Assembly (NCBI RefSeq): GCF_009649745.1
Contig: NZ_WJNG01000015.1
Location: forward strand, 186,001-250,000
DNA: 64,000 bases
Reading direction: 5' to 3'
From: Aquibacillus halophilus
Lineage (GTDB): Bacteria; Bacillota; Bacilli; Bacillales; Amphibacillaceae
Positions 39,488 through 51,974 of this stretch are shown piece by piece. Below the pieces are notes generated by a model. It was not told the DNA's origin. It ran no database searches and saw only the letters and a list, made by a program, of their open reading frames with translations. Position 1 is the stretch's first letter. Every line of letters begins with the position of its first letter. Position numbers and translations under genes: made by a program.

Positions 39488-40099
39488 TTAAGGTTTAATT
39501 ACAACATGCCGGTTCGGTTCAACCCCATGAGAATAGGTTGAGATCTCATTGTGGTCTTGAAGTGTTGTATGAATTATTTTTCTTTCAAAAGAAGGCATTG
39601 GTTCTAAAGAAACCTCTCTTTTTGTACTTATAGCCTTATCTGCTAAACGATTAGCCAAATTTTCTAAGGTTCCTTGTCTACGTGCTCGGTAACCCTCTGC
39701 ATCAACGATAACCGTATAATATTTATCTGATTTTCGGTTTACAACAAGATGTAATAAATATTGCAATGCATTTAAAGTTTGTCCGCGTTTACCAATCAAA
39801 ATAGCTATTTTTTCTCCAGATAGTTCAAATATCATTTCGTTATCATTAACTTTGACATCGATTTGAGCAGCTACCCCAAGTTGGTCTGTTATATTTGTTA
39901 AATACTTTGTTGCACGTTGTAATTGATTTTCAGCTAAAGATACTTTAACAACAGCTTTAGAACCAAAAAGTCCCAAAAACCCTTTTTTGCCTTCATCTAT
40001 AATGTCAATTTTCACTTGGTCCTCTGAGGTGTTTAACTGCTTTAATGCTGATTGGACCGCTTCTTCTACTGTTTGTCCAGAAGCAGTTACTTGTCTCAC
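39488..40099 (-). CDS. khpB: KhpB/Jag RNA-binding protein
   Basis: A 203-residue cytoplasmic RNA-binding protein (Jag, EloR). An N-terminal Jag-N domain is at 1-50 ([19 protein letters not shown]). A KH domain is at about 75-145 ([20 protein letters not shown], the GxxG loop), and an R3H domain is at about 145-203 ([31 protein letters not shown]). It affects cell elongation and wall synthesis in Gram-positives. The start is GTG at 40099, overlapping the yidC stop as GTGA. Confidence 0.95.
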   Translation of the reverse strand: MRQVTASGQTVEEAVQSALKQLNTSEDQVKIDIIDEGKKGFLGLFGSKAVVKVSLAENQLQRATKYLTNITDQLGVAAQIDVKVNDNEMIFELSGEKIAILIGKRGQTLNALQYLLHLVVNRKSDKYYTVIVDAEGYRARRQGTLENLANRLADKAISTKREVSLEPMPSFERKIIHTTLQDHNEISTYSHGVEPNRHVVIKP

Positions 40100-40881
40100 T
40101 TTTTGTTTCCTCCCGTTTCAGCATCCATTTTTTTTCTAAGTGGTTTGTTAATCAACAAAGTTTGTCCAACCATAAAAATGTTACCTACTACCCAGTACAA
40201 TGCTAGTGCAGATGGGAAAAAGAAAGCAACTACACCAATCATAATTGGCATCATATAAAGCATCATCGTCATTTGCGCGGCCATTTGTCCACCCTGTTGC
40301 ATGCTGGCATTACCTGCCATCATTAGCTTTTGCTGTGCGAAAGTTGCAACAGCTGCAACGATTGGTAAAATGTAATCGGGTTGTCCCAACTGGAACCATA
40401 GGAATTCATGTTCCTTAATTTCTGCTGTTCTCATAATCGCATGATAGAATGCAATTAGAATAGGCATTTGCACAATTAATGGCAAACAACCAGCTAGTGG
40501 ATTTACTCCGTTTTTCTGAAATAACTCCATTGTTTCCTGCTGTAACTTTTGTTGAGTTTTGGAATCTTTTGAACTGTATTTGTCTCTTACTTTCTTCAAC
40601 TCGGGTTGAATTTCCTGCATAGCCTTAGAACTTTTTAATTGTTTAATATTTAATGGTAACAAAACTAAGCGAATCAGAATGGTTACAACAACAATTGACA
40701 AGCCATAGTTTTCATTTGTTGCCTCGGCAAAATAAATTATTAACCAGGACAATGGATAAACAAAATAGACATTCCATATGCCTGTACTTTCTCTTGTTAT
40801 ATCTTGATCAACTTCCATACACCCAGAAAGAACAACTAGCATCCCAACCAAGGCCAATAATAGAAAGACCTTTTTTCGCAA
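40096..40881 (-). CDS. spoIIIJ: YidC/SpoIIIJ membrane protein insertase
   Basis: A 261-residue lipoprotein insertase. A lipobox signal peptide ([21 protein letters not shown]) has its Cys at 21, followed by five transmembrane helices with the conserved 60KD_IMP core ([20 protein letters not shown]) carrying the hydrophilic-groove Arg. A helical cytoplasmic loop with many Lys and Gln residues follows. It inserts membrane proteins and is needed for the sporulation sigma-G step. I chose TTG at 40881, following GGAGGAAG. The longer form would put the signal peptide internally. Confidence 0.95.
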   Translation of the reverse strand: MRKKVFLLLALVGMLVVLSGCMEVDQDITRESTGIWNVYFVYPLSWLIIYFAEATNENYGLSIVVVTILIRLVLLPLNIKQLKSSKAMQEIQPELKKVRDKYSSKDSKTQQKLQQETMELFQKNGVNPLAGCLPLIVQMPILIAFYHAIMRTAEIKEHEFLWFQLGQPDYILPIVAAVATFAQQKLMMAGNASMQQGGQMAAQMTMMLYMMPIMIGVVAFFFPSALALYWVVGNIFMVGQTLLINKPLRKKMDAETGGNKK

Positions 40882-40974
40882 TTTCACTTCCTCCTTACTG
40901 ATACAGCCAAATATGTAGAAAATATATAAGTATTCTAACACTAAACTTGTGGATTAGAAACAACCTCTATAGGA

Positions 40975-41334
40975 TCATTGTGAAACTTTTAAGTTTTTTG
41001 TAATTAACTTGGATTTATATAATACATGAATTAAACTTTTTTTCATTTGATGATAATCCATGTCTTTCGTTGGCTTTCTTGCAATAACTACAAAATCATA
41101 ATTATTTGCTATCTGACCTTCTAATTCAGAAAAAGCTTGTCTAATATAGCGTTTAATTTGATTTCGAACTACAGCATTTCCTACTTTTTTACTAACAGAA
41201 AGACCAAAACGGAAGTGATGTTGCTGACTTTTTTTAATAAAATAGAGAACCAGTTGACGATTAGCAAAAGATTGTCCTTTATTAAACACCAACTGGAACT
41301 CTTCATTTTTTTTAAGACGATAGTCTTTTTTCAT
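40975..41334 (-). CDS. rnpA: Ribonuclease P protein component
   Basis: A 119-residue basic protein that binds RNase P RNA and helps mature tRNA 5' ends. The signature is [27 protein letters not shown] at about 49-75, with [20 protein letters not shown] near the N-terminus. ATG at 41334 (MKKDYRLKK) is the family start, 9 bases after GGAGGGTA. A longer 147-residue reading is not supported. It is separated from rpmH by more than 300 bases and a terminator. Confidence 0.95.
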   Translation of the reverse strand: MKKDYRLKKNEEFQLVFNKGQSFANRQLVLYFIKKSQQHHFRFGLSVSKKVGNAVVRNQIKRYIRQAFSELEGQIANNYDFVVIARKPTKDMDYHQMKKSLIHVLYKSKLITKNLKVSQ

Positions 41335-41623
41335 GGGATGATACCCTCCATCCTGAGAATACATCCATATATGATAATAGGATGTATTTATAAAACTTGG
41401 CACAGCCAAGCCTTGCATAGACAGATATTTAGAAATTAGGTACAGACACTTCCCCTTAAAAAAATACTTTTTTGCATTTACAGTGCAGTACCTTGTAATA
41501 AAAAGTTATGCCTGAATACTTAGTTGAACGAAACGAATAATTTAAATACATGTAACTATTAGAGTATTTACATAATAGAAAAAAAACTAAAGCATCTAAT
41601 TCTTTTTAAAAGGAAAAGTGCTA
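41335..41623. other. Spacer between rpmH and rnpA
   Basis: AT-rich with no credible gene. It presumably contains a separate rnpA promoter. In B. subtilis rpmH and rnpA are closer together. Confidence 0.5.
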
Positions 41624-41655
41624 GAAAAAAGACCACTGAAAAATTGTCAGTGGCC
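41624..41655 (-). terminator. Terminator of rpmH
   Basis: On the minus strand GGCCACTGA and TCAGTGGTC pair and are followed by six T, directly after the stop codon. Confidence 0.88.
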
Positions 41656-41789
41656 TATGCAGATAATACTTTTCTTCCTTTTTGACGGCGACGTGCTAAA
41701 ACCCTACGTCCGTTTTTCGTACTCATACGTGTACGAAAGCCGTGAACTTTTTTACGTTTACGATTATTTGGTTGAAATGTGCGTTTCAT
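41655..41789 (-). CDS. rpmH: Ribosomal protein bL34
   Basis: A 44-residue basic protein: [19 protein letters not shown], then [20 protein letters not shown] and KVLSA. Every landmark of L34 is present. It lies next to oriC, divergent from dnaA, as in nearly all bacteria. Its ATG follows GGGAGGTG. Confidence 0.97.
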   Translation of the reverse strand: MKRTFQPNNRKRKKVHGFRTRMSTKNGRRVLARRRQKGRKVLSA

Positions 41790-42052
41790 CTATAATACAC
41801 CTCCCGAGGAATTTAAAAAATTCATTGTTCAAAAGACAGTCCAACACATTATACGTAAAACAAGGATATTCTGTCAACCTTTAGTGAGAAAATGTGATAT
41901 TAAAATTATACTATATAAAGAAGGATCTTTCTCACTGTATATCCAAATGACTGATCCAAACTCCAACTCTATTTATACCATCTTTTAGCTTATATTAAAA
42001 TTGTTTTTCCTAAAAAAAATTTACCATTTCACCTTTTCCTACTTATCCACAC

Positions 42053-42379
42053 AGCTTGTTTACTGATTTTTATCCACACAAAATTCTCCACAGCACTTAT
42101 CGACAAATTACTCACAAAATTAAGTATTGGGGATAGTTTTTGTCTACAGCCTGTGTTTTTTGTGGATAAGTGTCGAAAGCCCATTGCTTTTACTGCTTAT
42201 TTTTGGTATCATATTTGTGTTTTAACAATGAAAAATATTACACACTAAAAAAGTTATCCACAAACTGTGGACAACGTGTGGACATTTATTAACAGACTTG
42301 TTTGTAATGTTATCAACAACTATGTGGAAAAGGTAAGAAAATCGTTTCCTTCCCAAATTACCCGGTTATATTATCCACA
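42053..42379. other. oriC, DnaA-box array upstream of dnaA
   Basis: Perfect DnaA boxes lie at 42053, 42070, 42161 (inverted), 42254 and 42371. One-mismatch boxes lie at 42084, 42097, 42266 (inverted), 42310 and 42323 (inverted). The region between rpmH and dnaA is AT-rich with no gene. Together with the dnaA-dnaN spacer it forms the bipartite oriC of Bacillus type. The array may also autoregulate dnaA. Confidence 0.95.
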
Positions 42380-42478
42380 GTCATATTATTAATGATACCT
42401 TTCTATCTTTCACTACTTATTAGGATTGCGAGAGGTTTTTTATTTCCCATGCTCACTTATAGAAAGGGGGACTACAGT

Positions 42479-43831
42479 TTGGAAAACATCCAAGAATTAT
42501 GGTCAAGTACGTTACATTCCATAGAAGATAAAATAAGTAAACCAAGCTTTGACACGTGGTTGAAAAACACTACCGCAGATAGTCTTGAAGAAGATACTTT
42601 AGTTATATCTGCACCAAATGAATTCGCTAGGGATTGGTTAGAAAGTCGGTATACTGATCTCATTTCTGATGCCCTATTTGAGGTAACTGGTGCTAAACTA
42701 AAAACTAAATTCATAATTCCTGAAACAGAAAATCATATTGATGAATTTAAGCCCGCTGTAAAAAAAGTTTCAAATATAAAAGATAATGGTAATGGAGAAT
42801 CACCAAAGTCTATGTTAAATGAAAAGTACACATTTGATACTTTTGTAATAGGATCAGGCAATCGCTTTGCACATGCAGCTTCACTTGCTGTTGCTGAAGC
42901 ACCTGCTAAAGCTTATAATCCATTGTTCATTTATGGTGGAGTAGGTTTAGGAAAAACCCATTTAATGCACGCAATTGGCCATTATGTTTTAGATCATAAT
43001 CCATCGGCTAAAGTGGTCTATCTTTCATCTGAAAAATTCACCAACGAATTTATTAATTCTATTCGAGATAACAAAGCGGTAAATTTTAGAAATAAATATC
43101 GAAGTGTTGATGTTCTATTAATTGATGATATTCAATTTCTAGCTGGAAAAGAACAAACTCAAGAAGAATTCTTTCATACTTTTAATACTTTACATGAGGA
43201 AAGTAAACAGATAGTTATTTCCAGTGATCGTCCACCAAAAGAAATACCAACCTTAGAAGACCGTTTACGTTCAAGATTTGAATGGGGACTTATTACTGAT
43301 ATTACTCCACCAGATTTAGAAACTAGAATTGCGATTCTTAGAAAAAAAGCAAAAGCAGAGGGTTTAGATATTCCAAACGAAGTAATGTTATACATTGCAA
43401 ATCAAATTGACACAAACATTAGAGAACTGGAAGGTGCGCTTATTCGTGTTGTGGCTTATTCATCATTAATAAATAGAGATGTTGATGCCTCTCTAGCAGC
43501 TGAAGCATTAAAAGACATCATCCCGAGCTCGAGACCAAAGGTAATAACAATTCATGCTATTCAAGAAGTAATAGGAGAAAGATATAATATAAAACTTGAA
43601 GAATTCGTAGCCAAGAAAAGAACTAAGTCTATCGCCTTTCCTCGACAAATTGCTATGTACCTATCGAGAGAACTGACTGATTTTTCTTTGCCTAAAATAG
43701 GTGAGGAATTTGGTGGTAGAGACCATACAACTGTCATACATGCACACGAGAAAATATCTAAGCTTATTAGTACTGATCAATTACTCCATAGAGATATAGA
43801 AGAAATAAAAGAACAGTTAAAATCTTTATAA
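42479..43831 (+). CDS. dnaA: Chromosomal replication initiator DnaA
   Basis: A 450-residue AAA+ initiator that binds DnaA boxes and melts oriC. Domain I (1-85) begins [20 protein letters not shown]. Domain III has Walker [15 protein letters not shown] near 153 and Walker [12 protein letters not shown] near 211. Domain IV has the DnaA signature [15 protein letters not shown] near 411-425. The start is TTG at 42479, eight bases after AAAGGGGG. An ATG at 42392 would add 29 residues not found in relatives and lacks a ribosome site. Confidence 0.97.
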   Translation: MENIQELWSSTLHSIEDKISKPSFDTWLKNTTADSLEEDTLVISAPNEFARDWLESRYTDLISDALFEVTGAKLKTKFIIPETENHIDEFKPAVKKVSNIKDNGNGESPKSMLNEKYTFDTFVIGSGNRFAHAASLAVAEAPAKAYNPLFIYGGVGLGKTHLMHAIGHYVLDHNPSAKVVYLSSEKFTNEFINSIRDNKAVNFRNKYRSVDVLLIDDIQFLAGKEQTQEEFFHTFNTLHEESKQIVISSDRPPKEIPTLEDRLRSRFEWGLITDITPPDLETRIAILRKKAKAEGLDIPNEVMLYIANQIDTNIRELEGALIRVVAYSSLINRDVDASLAAEALKDIIPSSRPKVITIHAIQEVIGERYNIKLEEFVAKKRTKSIAFPRQIAMYLSRELTDFSLPKIGEEFGGRDHTTVIHAHEKISKLISTDQLLHRDIEEIKEQLKSL

Positions 43832-43921
43832 ATTAGAAAATAATGAATGTAACCAGGTTAAAGAATAGAATCTTATACCCTATTAACTAAAAAAATCTGC
43901 TAGAGGAATAAAATAGAATAG

Positions 43922-44090
43922 TTATCCACCTGTGAATAACGGGGATAACTATTACAGATTATCAACATTCTATCCACACCCTGTTAATCACTACTTTCTA
44001 AGTCATTTTTGAGTTATCAACATATCCACAGGCCCTATTACTATTACTACTATATTTTATTATTAAAAGATATATAATATAACTTCCACT
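43922..44090. other. oriC unwinding element with DnaA boxes and DnaA-trios
   Basis: The dnaA-dnaN spacer carries one-mismatch DnaA boxes at 43922, 43931 (inverted), 43959, 43970, 44014 and 44022. After the last box come GGCCC (44031-44035) and then triplets CTA TTA CTA TTA CTA CTA (44035-44052), followed by a nearly pure A/T stretch to 44090. The order of box pair, GC patch, DnaA-trio array and AT-rich DUE matches the basal unwinding element described for B. subtilis oriC. Confidence 0.85.
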
Positions 44091-44107
44091 AGGAGGAATA
44101 AAAATTT

Positions 44108-45250
44108 ATGAAATTTGTTATACAACGAGACCAATTGATGGATAGTGTTCAAAATGTTATGAAGGCTATTTCTTCACGAACAACCATTCCAATATTAACT
44201 GGATTAAAAATTGAAGCTAGACATGATGGAATTAAATTAACCGGTAGTGATTCAGATATTTCAATTGAATCATTTATTCCTAAGGAAGAGGATGGCATTG
44301 TTTATGTGGAGCAAATTGAACCAGGAAGTATTGTTCTACAAGCTAAATACTTTCCAGATATCGTAAGAAAACTTCCTCAAAAAACAGTGGAAATTGAGGC
44401 TGATGATCAATTAAAGGTCACTATTCGATCAGGTGGATCTGAGTTTCACCTCAATGGACAGGATGCCGATGAGTATCCTCAATTGCCTGAGTTACATACG
44501 GAAGATAGTTTTGAATTACCAACAGATTTATTAAAAAATCTAATCAAACAAACCGTATTTGCTGTATCAACTGTTGAAACTCGACCAATTTTAACTGGTG
44601 TAAACATGAAGCTTGAAGATAATCACTTGAACTTTATAGCAACTGATAGTCACCGCCTTGCTTCAAGACGAATTCCCTTAGAAAAACAAACACAACACTT
44701 AAATTTTTCAAGTGTTGTGATTCCTGGGAAAAGCCTTAATGAATTAAATAAAATCTTAGAAGATAAACAGGATTCTGTTGAAATAAGTGTTACTGAAAAT
44801 CAAATATTATTTAGAACAAAACATATAAATTTTCTATCAAGATTATTAGATGGTAATTATCCCGAAACATCTAGATTGATTCCAGAACAGAGTAAAACAA
44901 TTGTTTATGGTACGACTAAGGAATTATTGCAATCAATTGATCGTGCATCACTACTTGCAAAAGAGAGCCGTAACAATGTTGTAAGATTACAAACAAAGGA
45001 GAAAGACCAAATAGAAATTAGTAGTAACTCACCAGAAGTAGGAAATGTAGTTGAAGAATTAAGTGCAAAGTCCATCGAAGGTGAAGATTTAAAAATTTCT
45101 TTCAGTGCAAAATATATGATGGATGCCCTAAAAGCCATCGATAACGAACAAGTGAAAATTGAATTTACTGGTGCAATGAGGCCATTCATTATTAGGCCAA
45201 TTGATAATGACCAAATTCTTCAGTTAATTCTCCCTGTAAGAACTTATTAA
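44108..45250 (+). CDS. dnaN: DNA polymerase III sliding clamp (beta subunit)
   Basis: A 380-residue clamp with three similar domains. Markers: MKFVIQRDQLMDSVQNVMKA, TDSHRLASRRIPL and the C-terminal MRPFIIRP and LILPVRTY, which forms part of the partner-binding pocket. AGGAGG lies 9 bases before the ATG. It follows oriC as in all Bacillaceae, and a strong terminator ends the unit. Confidence 0.97.
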   Translation: MKFVIQRDQLMDSVQNVMKAISSRTTIPILTGLKIEARHDGIKLTGSDSDISIESFIPKEEDGIVYVEQIEPGSIVLQAKYFPDIVRKLPQKTVEIEADDQLKVTIRSGGSEFHLNGQDADEYPQLPELHTEDSFELPTDLLKNLIKQTVFAVSTVETRPILTGVNMKLEDNHLNFIATDSHRLASRRIPLEKQTQHLNFSSVVIPGKSLNELNKILEDKQDSVEISVTENQILFRTKHINFLSRLLDGNYPETSRLIPEQSKTIVYGTTKELLQSIDRASLLAKESRNNVVRLQTKEKDQIEISSNSPEVGNVVEELSAKSIEGEDLKISFSAKYMMDALKAIDNEQVKIEFTGAMRPFIIRPIDNDQILQLILPVRTY

Positions 45251-45263
45251 ATTTTTTTGTTAT

Positions 45264-45308
45264 AAAAAACTCTTATTGATTTAAAATATTTTCAATAAGA
45301 GTTTTTTC
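45264..45308 (+). terminator. Terminator of dnaN
   Basis: AAAAACTCTTATTGA pairs with TCAATAAGAGTTTTT, followed by T, 14 bases past the stop. Confidence 0.88.
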
Positions 45309-45411
45309 TGTACTTACAAAAACATCTTTGAATAAGAATATGGTTGGTTTCCTTTTCTTATTGATTAATGTTTAGTAAAATATATTAAGGTCAAAAAAAT
45401 AAGGTGATAAG

Positions 45412-45630
45412 ATGAGTGAAGAAATAACAATCCAAACCGAATATATTCAACTAGGCCAGTTCTTAAAACTTGCAAATGTAATAGATACTGGTGGAATGGT
45501 CAAGATTTTTTTATCTGAATATAAAGTATTTGTAAATGGAGATGCAGAAAACCGCAGAGGTAAAAAACTATATCCCGGAGATAAAGTTGAGATAGAGGAA
45601 GTTGGCTCGTTCATAGTTAAACATGATTAA
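45412..45630 (+). CDS. yaaA: YaaA, S4-domain RNA-binding protein
   Basis: A 72-residue S4-like protein with YIQLGQFLKLANVIDTGGMV, VFVNGDAENRRGKKLYPGDK and VEIE. The family is implicated in ribosome assembly and lies between dnaN and recF in most Bacilli. AAGGTGAT precedes the ATG. It has its own terminator-like structure downstream. Confidence 0.95.
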   Translation: MSEEITIQTEYIQLGQFLKLANVIDTGGMVKIFLSEYKVFVNGDAENRRGKKLYPGDKVEIEEVGSFIVKHD

Positions 45631-45638
45631 TAATAAAA

Positions 45639-45734
45639 GGTTATAGCATAGCATAGTAGCCTGTTCTCTTTACAGCTTACAATATTTTCACTAGTACAAT
45701 TCTAAGAGTACTAGTGCTATAACCAATTTTTTTT
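45639..45734 (+). terminator. Branched terminator-like structure between yaaA and recF
   Basis: GGTTATAGCA (45639-45648) pairs with TGCTATAACC (45715-45724), enclosing a second hairpin CACTAGTAC/GTACTAGTG (45689-45716), and is followed by AATTTTTTTT. The two helices share two bases at 45715-45716, so they may compete. It could limit read-through from yaaA into recF. Confidence 0.6.
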
Positions 45735-45757
45735 ACGCAGTATGGAGAAAGGGAAAT

Positions 45758-46873
45758 ATGATGCATATTCACCAATTAACCCTTAAAAATTTTCGAAACT
45801 ACGATCAAATGCAAGTTAAGTTTGATGACAAAATTAACGTAATTATCGGAGAAAATGCTCAAGGCAAAACAAATTTGATGGAAGCTATTTATGTGTTAGC
45901 GTTTTCAAAATCATATCGAACACCAAAAGATAAAGAACTTATCCAATGGGAGCAAGAATATGCTAAAATAGAAGGTAGCGTAAATAAAAGAAAGCGAAAC
46001 TTTCCCTTAGAAATAATATTTTCTCCAAAAGGGAAAAAAGCAAAATTGAATCATATAGAACAAAGACGTCTTAGTGATTACATTGGGGCATTAAACGTCG
46101 TTATGTTTGCACCTGAAGATTTAAATCTTGTAAAGGGAAGTCCTCAAGTTAGAAGACGTTTTATAGATATGGAAATTGGGCAAATCCAACCAATATATAT
46201 ATACCATCTAGGTCAATACATAAGGATTTTAAAACAACGTAATCACCTTCTTAAAAGTCTTCAACGCAATAGGTCAGCAGATCGAACAATGCTACATGTC
46301 TTAACAGAGCAGCTTATCGAACATGCTGCAGCAATAATAGAGAGACGTTTTAAATTTTTAAACTTGCTAAGAAAGTGGGCAAATCCAATTCATCAAGGGA
46401 TTAGTAGAGGACTTGAACATTTAGAAATTATGTATAATGCCTCTATAGATGTATCAGAAGAAGATAATAGGGAAAAAATAGTAAATATATACAATCTGAA
46501 ATTTTCTGAACTAGAAGATAGGGAGGTTGAGCGTGGTAGTACCTTAATTGGTCCACATCGAGATGATCTCTTATTTTACGTAAATGGGAAAGACGTACAA
46601 ACATATGGATCGCAAGGACAACAACGAACAACTGCATTATCTTTAAAATTAGCTGAAATTGAGTTAATTCATAGTGAAGTTGGTGAATATCCAATTTTGT
46701 TACTCGATGATGTACTCAGTGAATTAGATGACTATAGACAATCTCATTTATTACATACGATACAAGGAAAAGTGCAGACATTTGTCTCTACTACCAGTGT
46801 TGACGGGATAAAACATGAAACATTAAATAAAGCAGAAATATTTCGAATTGAGAATGGTATAATTTTAAGTTAG
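45758..46873 (+). CDS. recF: RecF, DNA replication and repair ATPase
   Basis: A 371-residue SMC-like ATPase that helps load RecA at gaps. Walker A is [14 protein letters not shown] near 32-45, the ABC signature is [13 protein letters not shown] near 289-301 and Walker B is [26 protein letters not shown] lies upstream, and two adjacent ATGs (45758, 45761) are possible starts. It probably runs on into remB and gyrB. Confidence 0.96.
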   Translation: MMHIHQLTLKNFRNYDQMQVKFDDKINVIIGENAQGKTNLMEAIYVLAFSKSYRTPKDKELIQWEQEYAKIEGSVNKRKRNFPLEIIFSPKGKKAKLNHIEQRRLSDYIGALNVVMFAPEDLNLVKGSPQVRRRFIDMEIGQIQPIYIYHLGQYIRILKQRNHLLKSLQRNRSADRTMLHVLTEQLIEHAAAIIERRFKFLNLLRKWANPIHQGISRGLEHLEIMYNASIDVSEEDNREKIVNIYNLKFSELEDREVERGSTLIGPHRDDLLFYVNGKDVQTYGSQGQQRTTALSLKLAEIELIHSEVGEYPILLLDDVLSELDDYRQSHLLHTIQGKVQTFVSTTSVDGIKHETLNKAEIFRIENGIILS

Positions 46874-46888
46874 AAATGAGGGGAAATA

Positions 46889-47167
46889 TTGTTTATTCAT
46901 ATTGGAGACGACAATGTTATTCGATCGGAAGATGTTGTTGCTATTATTGACCATCATTTAATTAGTTCTTCAACGATAAATGAACAAATGATGTTCAATC
47001 AAAGAAAAAATAAAAAGGTACTAGATCCTCAAGAGGAAGTGGCGAAATCGATTGTGATAACAAAGGAATTTATTTACTATAGCCCTCTTTCTGTTTTAAC
47101 ACTTAAAAAACGAGCAAGTATGATTTCAACAATAAGTAAGTTAGAAAATTACTCAGATACATTTTAA
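46889..47167 (+). CDS. remB: RemB, DUF370 matrix-gene regulator
   Basis: A 92-residue protein (YaaB) of the DUF370/RemA-like family, a DNA-binding regulator of biofilm and osmolyte genes in B. subtilis. The markers are MFIHIGDDNVIRSEDVVAII and the C-terminal FIYYSPLSVLTLKKRAS. The start is TTG at 46889, six bases after GAGGGG. It stands in the conserved recF-remB-gyrB order. Confidence 0.92.
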   Translation: MFIHIGDDNVIRSEDVVAIIDHHLISSSTINEQMMFNQRKNKKVLDPQEEVAKSIVITKEFIYYSPLSVLTLKKRASMISTISKLENYSDTF

Positions 47168-47236
47168 TTTTCTAACACATCATAAATAGATTTTTTTAAA
47201 TTTATAAATAATAGAAAACCTCTTATAGAAGTGTAG

Positions 47237-49174
<1,938 letters not shown>

Positions 49175-49231
49175 TTTGTAATTAAAGCCATTTACTAATT
49201 GGGAAATTATAAATATAGATTAAATAAGTGC

Positions 49232-49265
49232 AGAGACTGTGACCTGATATAGGTCAGTCTCTTTT
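49232..49265 (+). terminator. Hairpin between gyrB and gyrA
   Basis: AGAGACT...GACCT pairs with AGGTC-AGTCTCT with a GT bulge and is followed by TTTT. Confidence 0.8.
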
Positions 49266-49291
49266 CCTCATTTTGATAGGGAGGTAATCTC

Positions 49292-51829
49292 ATGGTGGAT
49301 CAACAACGTCCACAGGTAGAAGAAATTAATATTAGTCAGGAAATGCGTACATCTTTTTTAGACTACGCAATGAGTGTTATTGTATCACGTGCTTTGCCTG
49401 ATGTTAGAGATGGATTGAAGCCAGTTCATCGTAGAATACTTTATGCAATGAACGATTTAGGGATACAAGCAGATAAGGCATACAAAAAGTCTGCACGTAT
49501 AGTCGGAGATGTACTAGGTAAATATCATCCACATGGTGATTCTTCAGTATATGAGGCTATGGTTAGAATGGCACAAGACTTCAGTTATCGATATATGCTT
49601 GTCGATGGTCATGGTAACTTTGGTTCAGTTGATGGAGATTCAGCTGCTGCTATGCGTTACACAGAAGCTCGTATGTCAAAAATATCAATGGAATTGTTAC
49701 GTGATATTAATAAAGATACGATTGATTATCAGGATAACTATGATGGATCGGAAAGAGAACCAATGGTTCTTCCTTCACGTTTTCCAAATTTACTTGTTAA
49801 TGGTGCATCTGGAATAGCTGTTGGAATGGCCACTAACGTACCTCCACATCAATTAGGTGAAACAATTGATGCAGTTCTAGCTGTAAGTGAAAATCCAGAT
49901 ATAACAATTGAAGAGTTAATGGAAAAACATATATTTGGACCAGATTTTCCTACTGCGGGACAAATATTAGGTCGAAGCGGCATAAGAAAGGCCTTTGAAA
50001 CAGGGAAAGGTTCAGTGACAATACGGGCAAAAGTACGTATTGAAGAACAAGCAAATGGAAAATCTACTATCATTGTTTCAGAGCTTCCTTATCAAGTGAA
50101 TAAAGCTAGATTAGTTGAAAAAATTGCTGATTTGGTTCGGGATAAACGAATTGAAGGTATAACTGATTTACGAGATGAATCAGATCGTACTGGTATGAGA
50201 GTAGTCGTAGAATTGCGTCGAGATGTTAATCCTAATGTTGTATTAAATAATTTATATAAACAAACATCATTGCAAACTACTTTTGGTATTAACATGCTTG
50301 CATTAGTTGATGGTCATCCAAAAGTATTAAATTTAAAAGAATGTCTAAAACACTACTTGGATCATCAAGTGGTGGTTATTAAAAGAAGAACAGCTTTTGA
50401 GTTGAGAAAAGCAGAAGCACGGGCTCATATTTTAGAAGGTTTGCGGATCGCATTAGACCATCTAGACGAAGTAATCACCCTTATTAGACAATCTAATACA
50501 GCTGATATTGCTAGAGAAGGTTTAATCACTCGGTTTGAATTATCAGAAAAGCAAGCTCAAGCAATTCTCGATATGCGTTTACAGCGTTTGACTGGATTAG
50601 AGCGTGAGAAAATTGAACAAGAGTATAAGGAATTAATGGAATTGATTACTGAATTAAAAGCAATTTTAGCTAATGAAGAGAAAGTATTAGAAATTATCCG
50701 TGAGGAATTAACAGAAATAAAAGAACGTTTTAATGACAAAAGACGTACAGAAATTATTATCGGTGGTACAGACTTTATTGAAGATGAAGATCTGATTCCG
50801 GTAGAAAATATTGTCATCACGTTAACACATAAAGGATATGTAAAGCGCCTTCCTTCTTCGACTTACCGGACTCAAAGAAGAGGTGGACGTGGTGTTCAAG
50901 GTATGGGTACAAATGAGGATGATTTCGTAGAACATCTCGTTTCAACATCAACCCATGATACCGTTTTATTCTTCTCAAATAAAGGGAAGGTTTATCGAGC
51001 AAAAGGCTATGAGGTTCCTGAATATAGTCGAACAGCAAAAGGAATTCCAATTATCAACCTTCTTGGAATAGAGCAAGGGGAATGGATTAATGCAGTCATC
51101 ACTGTTAATGAGTTTGTAGATGATTGGTATTTATTCTTCACGACTAGACAAGGGATATCTAAACGTACAGCCTTATCTCAATTTGCTAATATTAGAAAAG
51201 GCGGACTAATCGCATTAAATCTTCGTGATGAAGATGAATTAATTGCCGTTCGTCTAACTGATGGTAATAAACATATTATGATTGGAACACAGAATGGTTA
51301 TTTAATACGATTCCCAGAAGAACAAATGCGTTCTATGGGTCGTACTGCTGCTGGTGTTAAAGGAATCTCTCTAAGAGGAGACGATATCGTAGTTTCGATG
51401 GAAATTATCGAAGATGGGCTAAATGTATTAAATGTTACCGAGAATGGCTATGGAAAGCAAACGCCAGCTGCTGATTACCGTATTACCAACCGTGGTGGTA
51501 AAGGAGTCTTTACAAGTAATTTAACAGAAAAGACTGGTAAAATTGTCACTGTAAAGGCTGTAACTGGTGAAGAAGACATTATGATTATCACTGCATTGGG
51601 TGTATTAATTAGAATGCCTGTCGAAGGCATATCTGTTACTGGTAGAAATACCCAAGGGGTTAGACTTATTCGACTACAAGAAGAAGAAAAGGTTGCAACA
51701 GTAGCGATAATTGATAAAGAAGATGAAGAAGAACTGGAAGAAGTTGAAGAACCAGTATCTGAGTCAGATAATCAAGATGTGGAAAATGAAACTAGTGATA
51801 CGATAAGTGAAGATAATGATGAAGAGTAA
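49292..51829 (+). CDS. gyrA: DNA gyrase subunit A
   Basis: An 845-residue breakage-reunion subunit. Catalytic Tyr123 is in [11 protein letters not shown], the quinolone region around Ser84 and Glu88 (GDSSVYE) is wild-type in pattern, and the GyrA box QRRGGRG lies near 528-534. A C-terminal beta-pinwheel follows. The last 40 residues are very acidic ([14 protein letters not shown] and beyond), an acidic tail longer than in B. subtilis. GGGAGGTAA lies upstream of the ATG. Confidence 0.97.
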   Translation: MVDQQRPQVEEINISQEMRTSFLDYAMSVIVSRALPDVRDGLKPVHRRILYAMNDLGIQADKAYKKSARIVGDVLGKYHPHGDSSVYEAMVRMAQDFSYRYMLVDGHGNFGSVDGDSAAAMRYTEARMSKISMELLRDINKDTIDYQDNYDGSEREPMVLPSRFPNLLVNGASGIAVGMATNVPPHQLGETIDAVLAVSENPDITIEELMEKHIFGPDFPTAGQILGRSGIRKAFETGKGSVTIRAKVRIEEQANGKSTIIVSELPYQVNKARLVEKIADLVRDKRIEGITDLRDESDRTGMRVVVELRRDVNPNVVLNNLYKQTSLQTTFGINMLALVDGHPKVLNLKECLKHYLDHQVVVIKRRTAFELRKAEARAHILEGLRIALDHLDEVITLIRQSNTADIAREGLITRFELSEKQAQAILDMRLQRLTGLEREKIEQEYKELMELITELKAILANEEKVLEIIREELTEIKERFNDKRRTEIIIGGTDFIEDEDLIPVENIVITLTHKGYVKRLPSSTYRTQRRGGRGVQGMGTNEDDFVEHLVSTSTHDTVLFFSNKGKVYRAKGYEVPEYSRTAKGIPIINLLGIEQGEWINAVITVNEFVDDWYLFFTTRQGISKRTALSQFANIRKGGLIALNLRDEDELIAVRLTDGNKHIMIGTQNGYLIRFPEEQMRSMGRTAAGVKGISLRGDDIVVSMEIIEDGLNVLNVTENGYGKQTPAADYRITNRGGKGVFTSNLTEKTGKIVTVKAVTGEEDIMIITALGVLIRMPVEGISVTGRNTQGVRLIRLQEEEKVATVAIIDKEDEEELEEVEEPVSESDNQDVENETSDTISEDNDEE

Positions 51830-51911
51830 GGTCAATATTAGATAACTAATTATAGGATAGATAAAGTGAGATAATGGGTCTGAAAGTTTGTTTTTTCTCT
51901 TTTTACAATGT

Positions 51912-51940
51912 AAAACCCCTGCTATATGTGGGGGTTTAAA
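51912..51940 (+). terminator. Terminator-like hairpin after gyrA
   Basis: AAAACCCC pairs with GGGGGTTT around TGCTATATGT. The T run is weak. Confidence 0.65.
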
Positions 51941-51974
51941 TCGATTATAGATAGAGGAGTAAGGGGTGGATTGG

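Noticed and set aside
41618-41988. Rightward open frames over rpmH and its upstream region
   Set aside because: They are antisense to rpmH. The L34 protein on the minus strand is unmistakable.
42392-42478. N-terminal extension of dnaA from the ATG at 42392
   Set aside because: The extension is hydrophobic, lacks a ribosome site and abuts the DnaA box at 42371. The TTG at 42479 has AAAGGGGG and gives the normal DnaA N-terminus.
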